Source: Oceanobacillus_B kapialis
GTDB lineage: Bacteria; Bacillota; Bacilli; Bacillales; Amphibacillaceae
Assembly (NCBI RefSeq): GCF_042685265.1
Contig: NZ_JBHUMX010000013.1
DNA: 64,000 nucleotides
Direction: 5' to 3' (one strand)
Of this stretch, positions 25,773 to 35,158 are shown in pieces. The notes below the pieces were generated by a model. It ran no database searches. It was not told where the DNA came from and saw only the letters and a program-made list of their open reading frames with translations. How positions within the stretch are numbered: the stretch's first letter is position 1; the number at the start of each line of letters is the position of its first letter. The position numbers were made by a program, and so were the translations under genes.

Positions 25773-26621
25773 ATGCCCATACAGTGGTTTCCCGGTCATA
25801 TGGCAAAAGCTCGCCGGGAAGTAGAAGAAAAATTAAAACTTGTAGACTTTGTGATGGAATTAGTGGACGCCCGTGCTCCGTTATCTTCACAAAACCCAAT
25901 GCTTCACCAAGTTCTTCAGCAAAAATCCAAAATGGTCGTGCTTATGAAGAAAGACTTAGCAGACAATAAACAGACTGAAAACTGGATTTCGTATTTTAAA
26001 GAGAGATCCATTCCAGCAGTAGCTATCAACGTTAATGAAAAAGCTGACATTAAACGAGTTATCCAGCTTGCAAAAGAACTTGGCCAAGAAAAGCTAAATA
26101 GACTTATGAAAAAAGGTATTCAACCCAGACCATCTAGAGCGATGATTGTCGGTATACCGAATGTTGGAAAATCAACTTTGATTAATCGGCTTGCTAACAG
26201 AAAAATTGCTAAAACGGGTGATAAACCAGGTGTAACAAAACAGCAATTATGGATTAAAGTGAAAAATGATTTTGAATTGCTAGATACACCAGGTATTTTG
26301 TGGCCGAAGTTTGAGGATGAACTTGTTGGTTATAGACTTGCGGCCATAGGGACAATAAAAGATCAACTGCTTTCCATGCAGGATATAGTGGCTTTCGTTA
26401 TTACTTACTTACAAAAGCATTACCCGGAAAGATTAGAAGAACGATATCCAATTGACCGGGAAATGGAAGATATGTGGGAAATATTTGTAGCCATAGGAAA
26501 GCAACGAGGCGCTTTGGAAAGTGGTGGACACGTTAATATTGATAAGGTATCAGACTTGGTGATTCGCGACTTACGCACAGGAAGACTAGGGAATATAACA
26601 TTAGAGACCCCAGAAGGATAA
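25773..26621 (+). CDS. rbgA: Ribosome biogenesis GTPase RbgA (YlqF)
   Basis: RbgA is an essential factor for late 50S assembly. It is circularly permuted: the G4 motif MKKD is at 58-61, then P-loop GIPNVGKS at 127-134 and DTPG at 171-174. The N-terminal IQWFPGHMAKARRE segment is diagnostic. The C-terminal ANTAR-like helical region binds rRNA. Its 282 residues match B. subtilis RbgA. It is probably cotranscribed with the signal peptidase gene. Confidence 0.96.
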   Translation: MPIQWFPGHMAKARREVEEKLKLVDFVMELVDARAPLSSQNPMLHQVLQQKSKMVVLMKKDLADNKQTENWISYFKERSIPAVAINVNEKADIKRVIQLAKELGQEKLNRLMKKGIQPRPSRAMIVGIPNVGKSTLINRLANRKIAKTGDKPGVTKQQLWIKVKNDFELLDTPGILWPKFEDELVGYRLAAIGTIKDQLLSMQDIVAFVITYLQKHYPERLEERYPIDREMEDMWEIFVAIGKQRGALESGGHVNIDKVSDLVIRDLRTGRLGNITLETPEG

Positions 26622-26622
26622 G

Positions 26623-26652
26623 GACATACATCAATTGATGCATGTCTTTTTC
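26623..26652 (+). terminator. Terminator after rbgA
   Basis: Arms GACATACATC and GATGCATGTC (one mismatch) enclose AATT and run into a five-T tract. Confidence 0.75.
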
Positions 26653-26737
26653 ATTGCTTTACGATAATCTAGAGCATTAAATCAACTAAATTTTACATCG
26701 TAGCTAACCGATATAAGAAAGAAAGCAGGTATACATA

Positions 26738-27499
26738 ATGGCAAAGCATTCAATTACGCTACTAAAGCAAATGTTTAATGAAGATAAACTGACAGATCAA
26801 ATTATAATGGAGATGCGCGAGGATGATCGTAAAGGTGTCCAAGCACTTCTAAAACGTGTTGATTTAAAACAGGAGAAAATACGAAAACTGAAGCAGCAAT
26901 TTGCAGTCATGTCAGAATTTGAGCAAGATTGCTGGCAGGATGGCTATACAAATATCGCCGGGGTCGACGAAGTCGGTAGAGGGCCGCTTGCCGGTCCTGT
27001 AGTTGCAGCAGCCGTTATTTTGCCGCAGGATTTTACATTGTTGGGTCTAAACGATTCTAAACAATTAAACGAAGCAACAAGAGAGAGCTACTATGAGATT
27101 ATAAAAAAGAACGCGATTGGCTATGGAGTAGGGATTATACATAATGACGAAATTGATAAAGTGAATATTTATCAAGCAACAAAGCTCGCTATGCTAGAAG
27201 CGATTGAACAAATAAAGCCCCGACCAGATTTCGTTCTGGTAGATGCGATGCCACTAGAAGAAGTAGATTGTCCTACAAAGTCAATTATAAAAGGTGACTC
27301 TAGAAGTATCTCGATTGCGGCCGCTAGTATACTAGCAAAAGTTACGCGAGATCGTTATATGAAAGAGTTGGACCTTAAGTATCCAAACTTTCATTTTGCT
27401 TCCAATATGGGATATGGTACAAAGCAACATTTAGAGGCATTAAAAAATGAGGGGCCAACACCATTTCATCGAAGATCTTTTGCACCTGTAAGCAATTAA
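26738..27499 (+). CDS. rnhB: Ribonuclease HII
   Basis: RNase HII removes ribonucleotides from DNA. The catalytic Asp77 and Glu78 lie in AGVDEVGRGPLAGPVV, and Asp169 lies in LVDAMPL. The motif KGDSRSISIAAASILAKV follows. An N-terminal extension of about 70 residues is typical of Bacillus proteins. It begins at ATG 26738 behind AAAGCAGG and is followed by ylqG, as in B. subtilis. Confidence 0.97.
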   Translation: MAKHSITLLKQMFNEDKLTDQIIMEMREDDRKGVQALLKRVDLKQEKIRKLKQQFAVMSEFEQDCWQDGYTNIAGVDEVGRGPLAGPVVAAAVILPQDFTLLGLNDSKQLNEATRESYYEIIKKNAIGYGVGIIHNDEIDKVNIYQATKLAMLEAIEQIKPRPDFVLVDAMPLEEVDCPTKSIIKGDSRSISIAAASILAKVTRDRYMKELDLKYPNFHFASNMGYGTKQHLEALKNEGPTPFHRRSFAPVSN

Positions 27500-27523
27500 A
27501 GCGTGAACTAGGAGGTGAATCCA

Positions 27524-29254
27524 TTGAGCATTCAAAAAGTAGGGCAAAACAGCCGCGTCTTGCAACCAACACCGGATGTTATGAAGCCTGGACAAATTCT
27601 TAAAGGAAGTATTGCCAAACTTTATCCGAATAATAAGGCTGAAATACAGCTTGGACCTCAGAAAATGATTGCTCAATTAGAGGCTTCCCTTTCTGCTGGA
27701 GGTAAGTACCATTTTATGGTGCAAGCAACAGATCCTGTTATTCGGTTAAAAGTAATTGGGGAACAACTACATCAACAGGAGCAACTAAACATTTCTCAAC
27801 TTTTACAACAGCTCGGTCTAAAAACGTCTAAACGAAACATTGCTTTTCTTCAGCAACTCGTTATGAAAAATGTTCCTTTTGAAAGGACCCAGCTTGTTCA
27901 GTCATTTCAGTTGCTTGATGGCAGGAAAGATAAACAGGTTGTATCAAATCTGTTAGTAGATATGATCGCCAATCGCTTGCCCATTACAAAAAATGTTTTA
28001 CAAGCACTTCAGACTGTGTCCAACTCAACACTGTCGGAAAAATTATCCAATGTTCTACCAGAGCTGAACCGTCAAGATATTCAGTCACATATACGTCAAA
28101 GTATGCAAGCCTTATTAGGAGAAAATTCCACTATTTCATCAGCCAAAAATCTATTAATGGGTGAAGCAACGCATCAACAAAACCTTTTTTATATGTTGAA
28201 ACTATCAGGCGCAATTGCTCCTGAGACAGAATATAGTACATGGAAAGCATCCATTGCAAATCATGAACAAGAGAATCCTTTTCAGCTTTCTGAACGTCAA
28301 TTGCGAAATCTGCAGCTTGTAAATGAGAACAGGCAAGTTATACAACAAAATGCGCAACTTATTATAGAACGCTTTGGGCAAAGTTTAAGCCAGGCGGTGA
28401 AAAGCAACCATAATATAGGAATGAATCTTTTTTCAGAATTAAGTGAACAAGTTAACAAAACAATTCTCCCCTACTTACCGGAAGAATCTAATTTTACGCT
28501 TTCATCGCTGGTCAAAAATAATCAACAAAACCTTTCACAACTCTATCAGTTTATGTTAAATGCCACTGCTTCTATACCGGAGGATTTGCAGAGCTCCGTT
28601 AAATTGTTGCGTGATGTTAATTTTCTTATGTCGAACTTTCCCAAAGAGCATTTTCTGCAACATCTTAAGCACACTATCTCGTCGACAGGGATAGCTTACG
28701 AGCATAATGTGGCAAATGATATAGCCGAGCACCAATCCACGATAAAGGGAGCTCTCCTACAGCTAATCCAGCAAGCTGATTCCAACACATCGGAGCAAAG
28801 TAGGCAGCTAATCCATTTTATAAATGGCCTTCAATTACAATCTGTACAGGATACAGGTAATCTTATGTATGCAAGCTTGCAAATTCCCGGTGAAAAAATA
28901 GGACTATTAACAGATATGCAACTTGAATTTGAAGGTAGAAAAACAAATACGGGTGAAATAGATGCAAGTCATTGTAGAGTCCTATTCTATTTGGATCTGG
29001 CCAATTTAAAGCAAACTATTATAGATATGACTGTGCAAAATAGAAATGTTTCGGTTACGGTTTACAATCAGAAGGAACAGGCATTAAAGACTATTGCAAA
29101 AGACTACCAATCTGTTCTAAAGACTGGACTAGCTCAACTAGACTATCAATTATCCAGCGTAATGTTTAAGCCTGTAAGACAGGAAGAACAGGTGGTGGCG
29201 AAACAGCAGTCAGTATACAGTAGCCCCTATCAAGGAGTGGATTACAAAATATGA
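27524..29254 (+). CDS. ylqG: YlqG-like protein with FliK-type C-terminus
   Basis: This 576-residue protein is glutamine-rich and has no signal peptide. By position between rnhB and ylqH it is the YlqG homologue. Its C-terminal ~100 residues (about 460-560) have the alternating strand-helix pattern of the flagellar hook-length domain: a short conserved strand, then VSVTVYNQ, then a helix ending KTGLAQLDYQL. The match is by pattern only. It starts at TTG 27524 behind TAGGAGGTGA. An in-frame GTG lies within the ribosome site. It overlaps ylqH by four bases, so the products are likely to act together. Confidence 0.75.
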   Translation: MSIQKVGQNSRVLQPTPDVMKPGQILKGSIAKLYPNNKAEIQLGPQKMIAQLEASLSAGGKYHFMVQATDPVIRLKVIGEQLHQQEQLNISQLLQQLGLKTSKRNIAFLQQLVMKNVPFERTQLVQSFQLLDGRKDKQVVSNLLVDMIANRLPITKNVLQALQTVSNSTLSEKLSNVLPELNRQDIQSHIRQSMQALLGENSTISSAKNLLMGEATHQQNLFYMLKLSGAIAPETEYSTWKASIANHEQENPFQLSERQLRNLQLVNENRQVIQQNAQLIIERFGQSLSQAVKSNHNIGMNLFSELSEQVNKTILPYLPEESNFTLSSLVKNNQQNLSQLYQFMLNATASIPEDLQSSVKLLRDVNFLMSNFPKEHFLQHLKHTISSTGIAYEHNVANDIAEHQSTIKGALLQLIQQADSNTSEQSRQLIHFINGLQLQSVQDTGNLMYASLQIPGEKIGLLTDMQLEFEGRKTNTGEIDASHCRVLFYLDLANLKQTIIDMTVQNRNVSVTVYNQKEQALKTIAKDYQSVLKTGLAQLDYQLSSVMFKPVRQEEQVVAKQQSVYSSPYQGVDYKI

Positions 29255-29523
29255 TGGAAAAACGTAAAAAAGCAGCAGCGCTATCGTATGATGAACGAAG
29301 AGGTACTGCGCCCATTGTTTCTGCTTCAGGTAAAGGGATGACAGCGGAAGCGATTATCCAGAAAGCGAAAGAACATCAAGTGCCAATACTGGAAGATAGT
29401 TCAATGGTAGAAATTTTGGCAGAGCTAAATATAAACGAAGCAATACCTGAAGAGTTATATCAAGCTGTAGCAGAAGTATTCGCTTTTGTTTATCGAGTGG
29501 ATCGTAAGCTTGAAGAATCGTAA
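29251..29523 (+). CDS. ylqH: FlhB C-terminal domain homologue YlqH
   Basis: This 90-residue protein aligns with the cytoplasmic end of FlhB after the autocleavage site. Compare IPEELYQAVAEVFAFVYRVD here with IPEEFFQAVAEVLAYVYKLE in FlhB of the same genome. The NPTH cleavage motif is replaced by GTAPIV. It would therefore mimic the already cleaved FlhB-C fragment that controls export specificity. No membrane segment is present. Confidence 0.88.
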   Translation: MMEKRKKAAALSYDERRGTAPIVSASGKGMTAEAIIQKAKEHQVPILEDSSMVEILAELNINEAIPEELYQAVAEVFAFVYRVDRKLEES

Positions 29524-29563
29524 GCCCATTTGGAATATTGTAACAGCAAGTATTCTATTATTC

Positions 29564-29592
29564 TTGTGAAAGTTTCTTTTTTTTAATACAAT
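29564..29592 (+). promoter_or_regulatory. Sigma-A promoter of sucCD
   Basis: TTGTGA and TACAAT are spaced by 17 bases, 35 bases upstream of the sucC start. The spacer contains a T-run. Confidence 0.65.
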
Positions 29593-29626
29593 GGAACTGC
29601 AGTGAAATTTGATGGGAGGATGAAGG

Positions 29627-30787
29627 ATGAACATTCATGAATATCAAGGCAAAGATGTTTTGCGTCAGTATGGTGTAAGCGTTCCTAATGGGTATGTTGC
29701 CTATACAGTTGATGAAGCTGTAGAAGCTGCAGAAAAGTTAGGTACTGACGTCACAGTGGTTAAAGCTCAAATCCATGCTGGCGGCCGTGGTAAAGCGGGC
29801 GGGGTTAAAGTTGCCAAAAGCTTGGATGAAGTGCGTACATACGCTGACGAGATTCTTGGTAAAACTTTAGTAACACATCAAACAGGTCCTGAAGGCAAAG
29901 AGGTAAAACGCTTGCTTATTGAAGAGGGCTGTGATATTAAAAAAGAATATTATGTTGGGGTCGTGCTTGATCGTGCCACTTCTCGTGTTGTTATGATGGC
30001 ATCTGAAGAGGGTGGAACAGAGATCGAGGAAGTAGCAGAGGCTACACCGGAGAAGATTTTTAAAGAGGTAATCGATCCAGTAGTGGGTCTATCAGGCTAT
30101 CAGGCTCGAAGACTAGCATTTAACATTAATATACCGGATGAATTAATGGGTAAAGCCGTAAAATTTATGATGGCGCTTTATGACGCATTTGTAGCAAAAG
30201 ATTGTTCAATTGCTGAGATTAATCCATTAGTTACAACAGGGGACGGAAATGTCCTTGCTCTTGACGCAAAACTTAATTTTGATGATAACGCTTTATTCCG
30301 TCAAAAAGACGTGCAAGAGTTGCGCGATCTTGACGAAGAGGATGAAAAGGAAATAGAGGCAAGCAAATACGACCTTAGCTATATTTCATTAAACGGGAAT
30401 ATTGGCTGTATGGTAAACGGTGCTGGGCTTGCTATGTCTACGATGGATATCATTAAGCATTATGGTGGAGATCCCGCCAACTTCCTTGATGTTGGGGGCG
30501 GTGCTACTGCAGAAAAGGTAACAGAAGCATTTAAAATTATCCTTTCTGATGCCAACGTAAAAGGCATTTTTGTTAATATCTTCGGTGGAATTATGAAATG
30601 TGATGTCATCGCAGAAGGTGTTGTGGAAGCAACTAAACAAGTAGGATTGGAAATTCCACTTGTTGTTCGTCTAGAAGGAACAAACGTTGAATTAGGAAAG
30701 AAGATTCTCGAAGAGTCAGGTTTAAATATTACCTCTGCTGGTTCGATGGCAGATGGCGCTGAGAAAATTGTTTCTCTAGTAAAATAA
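29627..30787 (+). CDS. sucC: Succinyl-CoA synthetase, beta subunit (ADP-forming)
   Basis: The enzyme makes ATP from succinyl-CoA in the TCA cycle. The 386-residue protein begins MNIHEYQGKDVLRQYGV and has an ATP-grasp fold (KAQIHAGGRGKAGGVK). Succinate/CoA-site motifs are CMVNGAGLAMSTMD and NIFGGIMKCD. The ribosome site is GGGAGGATG. sucD follows 35 bases later. Confidence 0.97.
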   Translation: MNIHEYQGKDVLRQYGVSVPNGYVAYTVDEAVEAAEKLGTDVTVVKAQIHAGGRGKAGGVKVAKSLDEVRTYADEILGKTLVTHQTGPEGKEVKRLLIEEGCDIKKEYYVGVVLDRATSRVVMMASEEGGTEIEEVAEATPEKIFKEVIDPVVGLSGYQARRLAFNINIPDELMGKAVKFMMALYDAFVAKDCSIAEINPLVTTGDGNVLALDAKLNFDDNALFRQKDVQELRDLDEEDEKEIEASKYDLSYISLNGNIGCMVNGAGLAMSTMDIIKHYGGDPANFLDVGGGATAEKVTEAFKIILSDANVKGIFVNIFGGIMKCDVIAEGVVEATKQVGLEIPLVVRLEGTNVELGKKILEESGLNITSAGSMADGAEKIVSLVK

Positions 30788-30822
30788 AAACGTAATAGTT
30801 TGCATAGAAAGGACGGACATGT

Positions 30823-31725
30823 ATGAGTGTATTTGTAAATAAAGATACAAAGGTAGTTGTGCAAGGGATTACCGGCGGTACAGCAAAATTCCATACGAAG
30901 CAAATGTTAGAGTATGGAACAAATATTGTGGCAGGAGTTACTCCTAAAAAGGGTGGCACAGAAGTAGAAGGCGTACCTGTATTTAATACAGTAAGAGAAG
31001 CTGTTGAAGAAACAGGAGCAAATGCTTCTGTAATCTACGTTCCGGCAGCTTTTGCGGCAGATGCAATTCTAGAGGCTGTTGATGCGGAATTGGATTTGGC
31101 TATATGTATTACTGAGCATATTCCTGTTATGGATATGGTAAAGGTTAAACGTTACATGGAAGGGAAGAAGACTCGTCTGGTAGGACCGAACTGCCCTGGT
31201 GTTATCACCCCTGAGGAATGTAAGATTGGTATCATGCCGGGATATATTCACAAAAAAGGGCATATCGGAGTTGTTTCCCGTTCTGGTACATTAACGTATG
31301 AAGCCGTACATCAATTATCTGAAGCAGGCTATGGACAATCTACTGCAGTAGGAATTGGTGGAGACCCTGTAAATGGAACAGATTTCATTGATACGCTGAA
31401 AGCATTTAATGAAGATAGTGATACAGAAGCCGTGATTATGATCGGTGAAATAGGCGGAACTGCTGAAGAAGAAGCAGCAGAGTGGGTAAAAGCCAATATG
31501 ACAAAACCTGTTGTCGGGTTTATTGGCGGCGCTACAGCTCCTCCAGGAAAACGTATGGGACATGCTGGTGCTATTATTTCTGGTGGTAAGGGAACTGCAG
31601 ATGAAAAAATCCGCATCATGAATGAATGTGGAATTCAAGTTGCAGAGACTCCTGCTGTAATGGGCGAGACTATGATCCGTGTTTTAGAAGAGAATGGGTT
31701 AAAAGAAAAATGTAAAACACATTAA
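30823..31725 (+). CDS. sucD: Succinyl-CoA synthetase, alpha subunit
   Basis: The alpha subunit binds CoA and carries the phosphohistidine. CoA-binding QGITGGTAKFHT is at 14-25, RSGTLTYE lies near 153-160, and the active His247 lies in RMGHAGAIISGG. Its 300 residues are standard. It pairs with sucC in one operon ending at the terminator just beyond. Confidence 0.97.
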   Translation: MSVFVNKDTKVVVQGITGGTAKFHTKQMLEYGTNIVAGVTPKKGGTEVEGVPVFNTVREAVEETGANASVIYVPAAFAADAILEAVDAELDLAICITEHIPVMDMVKVKRYMEGKKTRLVGPNCPGVITPEECKIGIMPGYIHKKGHIGVVSRSGTLTYEAVHQLSEAGYGQSTAVGIGGDPVNGTDFIDTLKAFNEDSDTEAVIMIGEIGGTAEEEAAEWVKANMTKPVVGFIGGATAPPGKRMGHAGAIISGGKGTADEKIRIMNECGIQVAETPAVMGETMIRVLEENGLKEKCKTH

Positions 31726-31736
31726 AAAAATGTAAT

Positions 31737-31774
31737 GAAAAAGCCCTGGGATAATGAAATTCCTGGGCTTTTTC
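31737..31774 (+). terminator. Terminator after sucD
   Basis: Arms AAAAAGCCC-TGGGA and TTCCT-GGGCTTTTT enclose a short loop. The hairpin ends about 20 bases before the dprA start codon. Confidence 0.8.
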
Positions 31775-31795
31775 TCCATGAAAGGAAGTGGTGAA

Positions 31796-32695
31796 TTGAG
31801 CAGGATTAGTGACAGGTTAATTCATTTATCAAGATGTAAAGGGGTTACAAGGCGTATTATTCAACATATTCTTGCTTTGGACTCCGAGCTAAAACAAATC
31901 TATTCGCTTACCGCTGAACAATTAATACAAATATATCAATTCTCCGAAAGAAAAGCTCACTTGCTTTATAACAGTCTCCATAACCCCTCGCTTATTGAAC
32001 AAATAAAACGGGATAAAACCCAATGCTCCATCATTACCATACTTGATCATGAATACCCTTCCGTTTTAAGAATGATTAATGACCCTCCTTTTGTTTTATA
32101 TGCATTAGGTGACCATCGTTTATTGAATTACTCTCCTTCCTTAAGTGTCATCGGGACCAGAAAGCCTACAAGAGAAGCTTGGGACAAAACAAAACTTATG
32201 ATTCAGCCATTAATTGAAGAAGGTTGGGTGATTGTAAGTGGTATGGCAAGAGGAATAGACACTTATGCACATAAGATAACGATAGAAGGAAGCGGTAAAA
32301 CTATTGCTGTTCTCGGGAGTGGTTTTCACCATATCTATCCAATGGAAAACCAAGCCTTATTTACAAAGATTAGAAAAACTGGTATAGTCCTTTCTGAATA
32401 TCCTCCTTCTATGCCTGCCTCTAAGCATCATTTTCCAGAGAGAAACAGAATAATTAGTGGCTTGGCGTTTGGCACACTAGTCATCGAAGCCACGGAAAAG
32501 AGCGGCACATTAATAACAGTAGACCAAGCGCTTGATCAGGGAAGAGAAGTATATGCGCTTCCAGGATCTCCTCTAGTCGCACAAACGAAAGGGTGTCATC
32601 GTATGATACAGGAAGGTGCAAAGCTTGTGACGGGGGCGGCATCCATTCTTGAAGATTGGGAAGCTCAAGGAGAATATTTTACTTTAATAAAGTGA
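31796..32695 (+). CDS. dprA: DNA processing protein DprA (Smf)
   Basis: DprA loads RecA on incoming single-stranded DNA during natural transformation. The Rossmann-like core has SVIGTRKPT, VSGMARGIDTYAH, AVLGSGFHHIYP and PERNRIISGLA. Start is TTG 31796 behind AAAGGAAGTGG, giving 299 residues. An in-frame ATG 31754 lies inside the sucD terminator and lacks a ribosome site. Retention of dprA does not by itself show competence. Confidence 0.95.
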   Translation: MSRISDRLIHLSRCKGVTRRIIQHILALDSELKQIYSLTAEQLIQIYQFSERKAHLLYNSLHNPSLIEQIKRDKTQCSIITILDHEYPSVLRMINDPPFVLYALGDHRLLNYSPSLSVIGTRKPTREAWDKTKLMIQPLIEEGWVIVSGMARGIDTYAHKITIEGSGKTIAVLGSGFHHIYPMENQALFTKIRKTGIVLSEYPPSMPASKHHFPERNRIISGLAFGTLVIEATEKSGTLITVDQALDQGREVYALPGSPLVAQTKGCHRMIQEGAKLVTGAASILEDWEAQGEYFTLIK

Positions 32696-32737
32696 GACTT
32701 CATTTGGTGAGGGGGTTACCTCCTATCAAATATTAGT

Positions 32738-32842
32738 TGAATGAATCGGACCTTTACTGGCAGTTTATCCCCCACTTAGAATGCTTGATTGCTTCCCGCT
32801 TTTTTGAAGTGGGAGTCTTACTGCCAGTGAAGGCGGGATAAA
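32738..32842. repeat. Dispersed ~105-bp repeat, copy 1 (upstream of topA)
   Basis: This copy shares its layout with a second at 35159-35262. Both run TGAAnGAATC, a spacer, ACTTA-AATGCTTGATTGCTTC, CTTTTTT, ACTGCCAGT, GGGATAAA. In copy 1 ACTGGCAGT (32756-32764) pairs with ACTGCCAGT (32820-32828). TTTATCCC (32764-32771) pairs with GGGATAAA (32835-32842), and CCCACTT (32771-32777) with AAGTGGG (32807-32813). The first two pairings cross, a pseudoknot topology. Confidence 0.8.
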
Positions 32843-32896
32843 TGAGAAAAAATGATAAAAAAGGGGCATAGTTACATCTTCCGTTAAATTGTATGT

Positions 32897-32925
32897 TTGA
32901 CAAATGTGGTGTATATATTTACTAT
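32897..32925 (+). promoter_or_regulatory. Sigma-A promoter of topA
   Basis: A perfect TTGACA and TACTAT are spaced by 17 bases, 55 bases upstream of the topA start. Confidence 0.7.
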
Positions 32926-32979
32926 TAGTGAAGATTTCCAATTTATTTTAGTTGTAACCTCATTGTGGGAGGAAATATA

Positions 32980-35058
32980 ATGTCAGATTATCTAGTAATC
33001 GTAGAATCGCCTGCAAAAGCGAAAACGATTGAACGTTATTTGGGGAAAAAATATAAAGTAAAAGCATCTATGGGACATATACGTGATCTGCCTAAAAGTC
33101 AGATGGGCGTAGATACTGAAGATGCATACAGACCAAAATATATTACAATACGTGGTAAAGGTGATGTTTTAAAAGAATTACGCTCTGCGGCGAAAAAAGC
33201 TAAAAAAGTATATCTAGCTGCCGACCCCGACAGAGAAGGGGAAGCAATTGCATGGCACCTTGCCCATATTTTAAACGTAGACGAGACATCAAAGTGTCGA
33301 GTAGTATTTAATGAAATTACGAAAGAAGCTATTAAGGAGTCATTTAAACATCCTCGTAGTATTGATACTGATTTAGTTGATGCACAACAAGCAAGAAGAA
33401 TTCTGGATAGACTTGTAGGCTATAACATTAGTCCGCTACTTTGGAAAAAAGTTAAAAAAGGACTTAGTGCAGGACGCGTACAGTCTGTTGCAGTGAAAAT
33501 GATTATTGATCGAGAAAAAGAAATAGAGAACTTTAAGCCAGAAGAATATTGGTCAATTGAAGGCAGCTTTCAAAAGGAGCAAGAACTTTTTAATGGATCC
33601 TTTTATGGAATCGACGGCAAAAAGCAAGAATTAAAGACAGAGGCCGATGTTAAAGAAATTATAAATAAGCTTAAGGAAAAATCGTTTACAGTTGATAAAG
33701 TGAATAAGAGAGAGAGAAAAAGAAATCCATCACAGCCTTTCACTACTTCATCTCTTCAACAGGAAGCAGCAAGAAAGCTTAATTTCCGAGCAAAGAAAAC
33801 CATGATGTTGGCCCAGCAATTATATGAAGGTATAGATTTAGGAAAGAAGTCTGGCGGTATTACGGGTCTTATCACATACATGCGTACAGATTCAACGCGC
33901 ATTTCTGATACAGCAAAGCAGGAAGCAAAAGAATATATTCAAGAAAATTATGGGGAAGAATTCTTGGGAACAAATAAAGCTACCAAGAAAAAGGAAGGAG
34001 CACAAGATGCACACGAAGCAATCCGTCCAACCTCTGCCCTGCGCAACCCGAAATCGCTTAAAACAGTCTTATCAAGAGATCAATTACGACTATATAAATT
34101 AATTTGGGAACGATTTCTTGCTAGCCAGATGGCTCCAGCTATATTAGATACCATGACCGTCCATCTATTAAATAATAAAGTTGAATTTCGAGCTACGGGG
34201 TCAAAAGTAAAATTCAAAGGTTTTATGAAGGTATATGTGGAAGGAACAGATGACAATAAAAAGGAAGAAGATAAGTTTCTACCAGACCTCCAGGAAGGAC
34301 AGACCGTGACAGCGGAAGAAATCACACCAAACCAGCATTTCACGCAGCCACCACCTCGCTACACAGAGGCAAGACTTGTTCGTACAATGGAAGAGTTGGG
34401 AATAGGCAGACCGTCAACCTATGCACCAACCTTGGATACCATTCAACGTCGAGGGTATGTGACGATTGATAATAAACGTTTTATACCTACAGAGCTTGGT
34501 ACCATTGTGTTAGAACTGGTGGAAGAATTTTTCCCGGAGATTATTGATGTAGATTTCACTGCTAAAATGGAAGGTGATTTGGATTCCATTGAGGAAGGGA
34601 AAACAGAGTGGATCGAGATCATTGATGGTTTTTATAAAGGGTTTGAAAAGCGTCTGGAAACAGCAGAAAAGGAAATGGAAAAAATAGAAATCCGCGATGA
34701 ACCAGCTGGCATTGACTGTGAAAACTGCGGGCATGAAATGGTTTATAAAATGGGGAGATATGGGAAGTTTCTTGCATGCTCCAATTTCCCAGAGTGTAGA
34801 AACACGAAGCCAATTCTTAAAGAGATTGGTGTGAAATGTCCGAAATGTAAAGAAGGAAATATCGTGGAGAGAAAATCCAAAAAAAGAAGAACGTTCTATG
34901 GCTGTGATCGCTTTCCTGAATGTGATTTCCTTTCCTGGGATAAACCGATCTCAAGACCTTGTCCAAAATGTGAGTCCTTACTAGTCGAGAAGAAAAATAA
35001 GAAAGAAACTCAGATTCAATGTACAAATTGTGATTATAAAGAATCTGCTCAGAACTAA
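32980..35058 (+). CDS. topA: DNA topoisomerase I
   Basis: This is a type IA topoisomerase that relaxes negative supercoils. The TOPRIM domain carries YLVIVESPAKAKTIE and DPDREGEA. The catalytic Tyr300 lies in ITYMRTDSTRIS. Three C-terminal zinc ribbons follow, with Cys pairs beginning CENC, CPKC and CPKC. I chose ATG 32980 behind GTGGGAGGA, giving 692 residues like B. subtilis TopA. In-frame codons from 32965 lie within the ribosome site. Confidence 0.98.
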   Translation: MSDYLVIVESPAKAKTIERYLGKKYKVKASMGHIRDLPKSQMGVDTEDAYRPKYITIRGKGDVLKELRSAAKKAKKVYLAADPDREGEAIAWHLAHILNVDETSKCRVVFNEITKEAIKESFKHPRSIDTDLVDAQQARRILDRLVGYNISPLLWKKVKKGLSAGRVQSVAVKMIIDREKEIENFKPEEYWSIEGSFQKEQELFNGSFYGIDGKKQELKTEADVKEIINKLKEKSFTVDKVNKRERKRNPSQPFTTSSLQQEAARKLNFRAKKTMMLAQQLYEGIDLGKKSGGITGLITYMRTDSTRISDTAKQEAKEYIQENYGEEFLGTNKATKKKEGAQDAHEAIRPTSALRNPKSLKTVLSRDQLRLYKLIWERFLASQMAPAILDTMTVHLLNNKVEFRATGSKVKFKGFMKVYVEGTDDNKKEEDKFLPDLQEGQTVTAEEITPNQHFTQPPPRYTEARLVRTMEELGIGRPSTYAPTLDTIQRRGYVTIDNKRFIPTELGTIVLELVEEFFPEIIDVDFTAKMEGDLDSIEEGKTEWIEIIDGFYKGFEKRLETAEKEMEKIEIRDEPAGIDCENCGHEMVYKMGRYGKFLACSNFPECRNTKPILKEIGVKCPKCKEGNIVERKSKKRRTFYGCDRFPECDFLSWDKPISRPCPKCESLLVEKKNKKETQIQCTNCDYKESAQN

Positions 35059-35102
35059 ATATCGCAACAAGGTAAAGTGTTAAAAAGTTATATAGGTCAT
35101 CC

Positions 35103-35136
35103 AAAGCTGTTCGTTTTTTATGCGAGCAGCTTTTTC
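35103..35136 (+). terminator. Terminator after topA
   Basis: Arms AAAGCTGTTCG and CGAGCAGCTTT (one G-U pair) close a T-rich loop, followed by a T-tract. Confidence 0.85.
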
Positions 35137-35158
35137 TATTTATTGTAGCGTATGAAGT

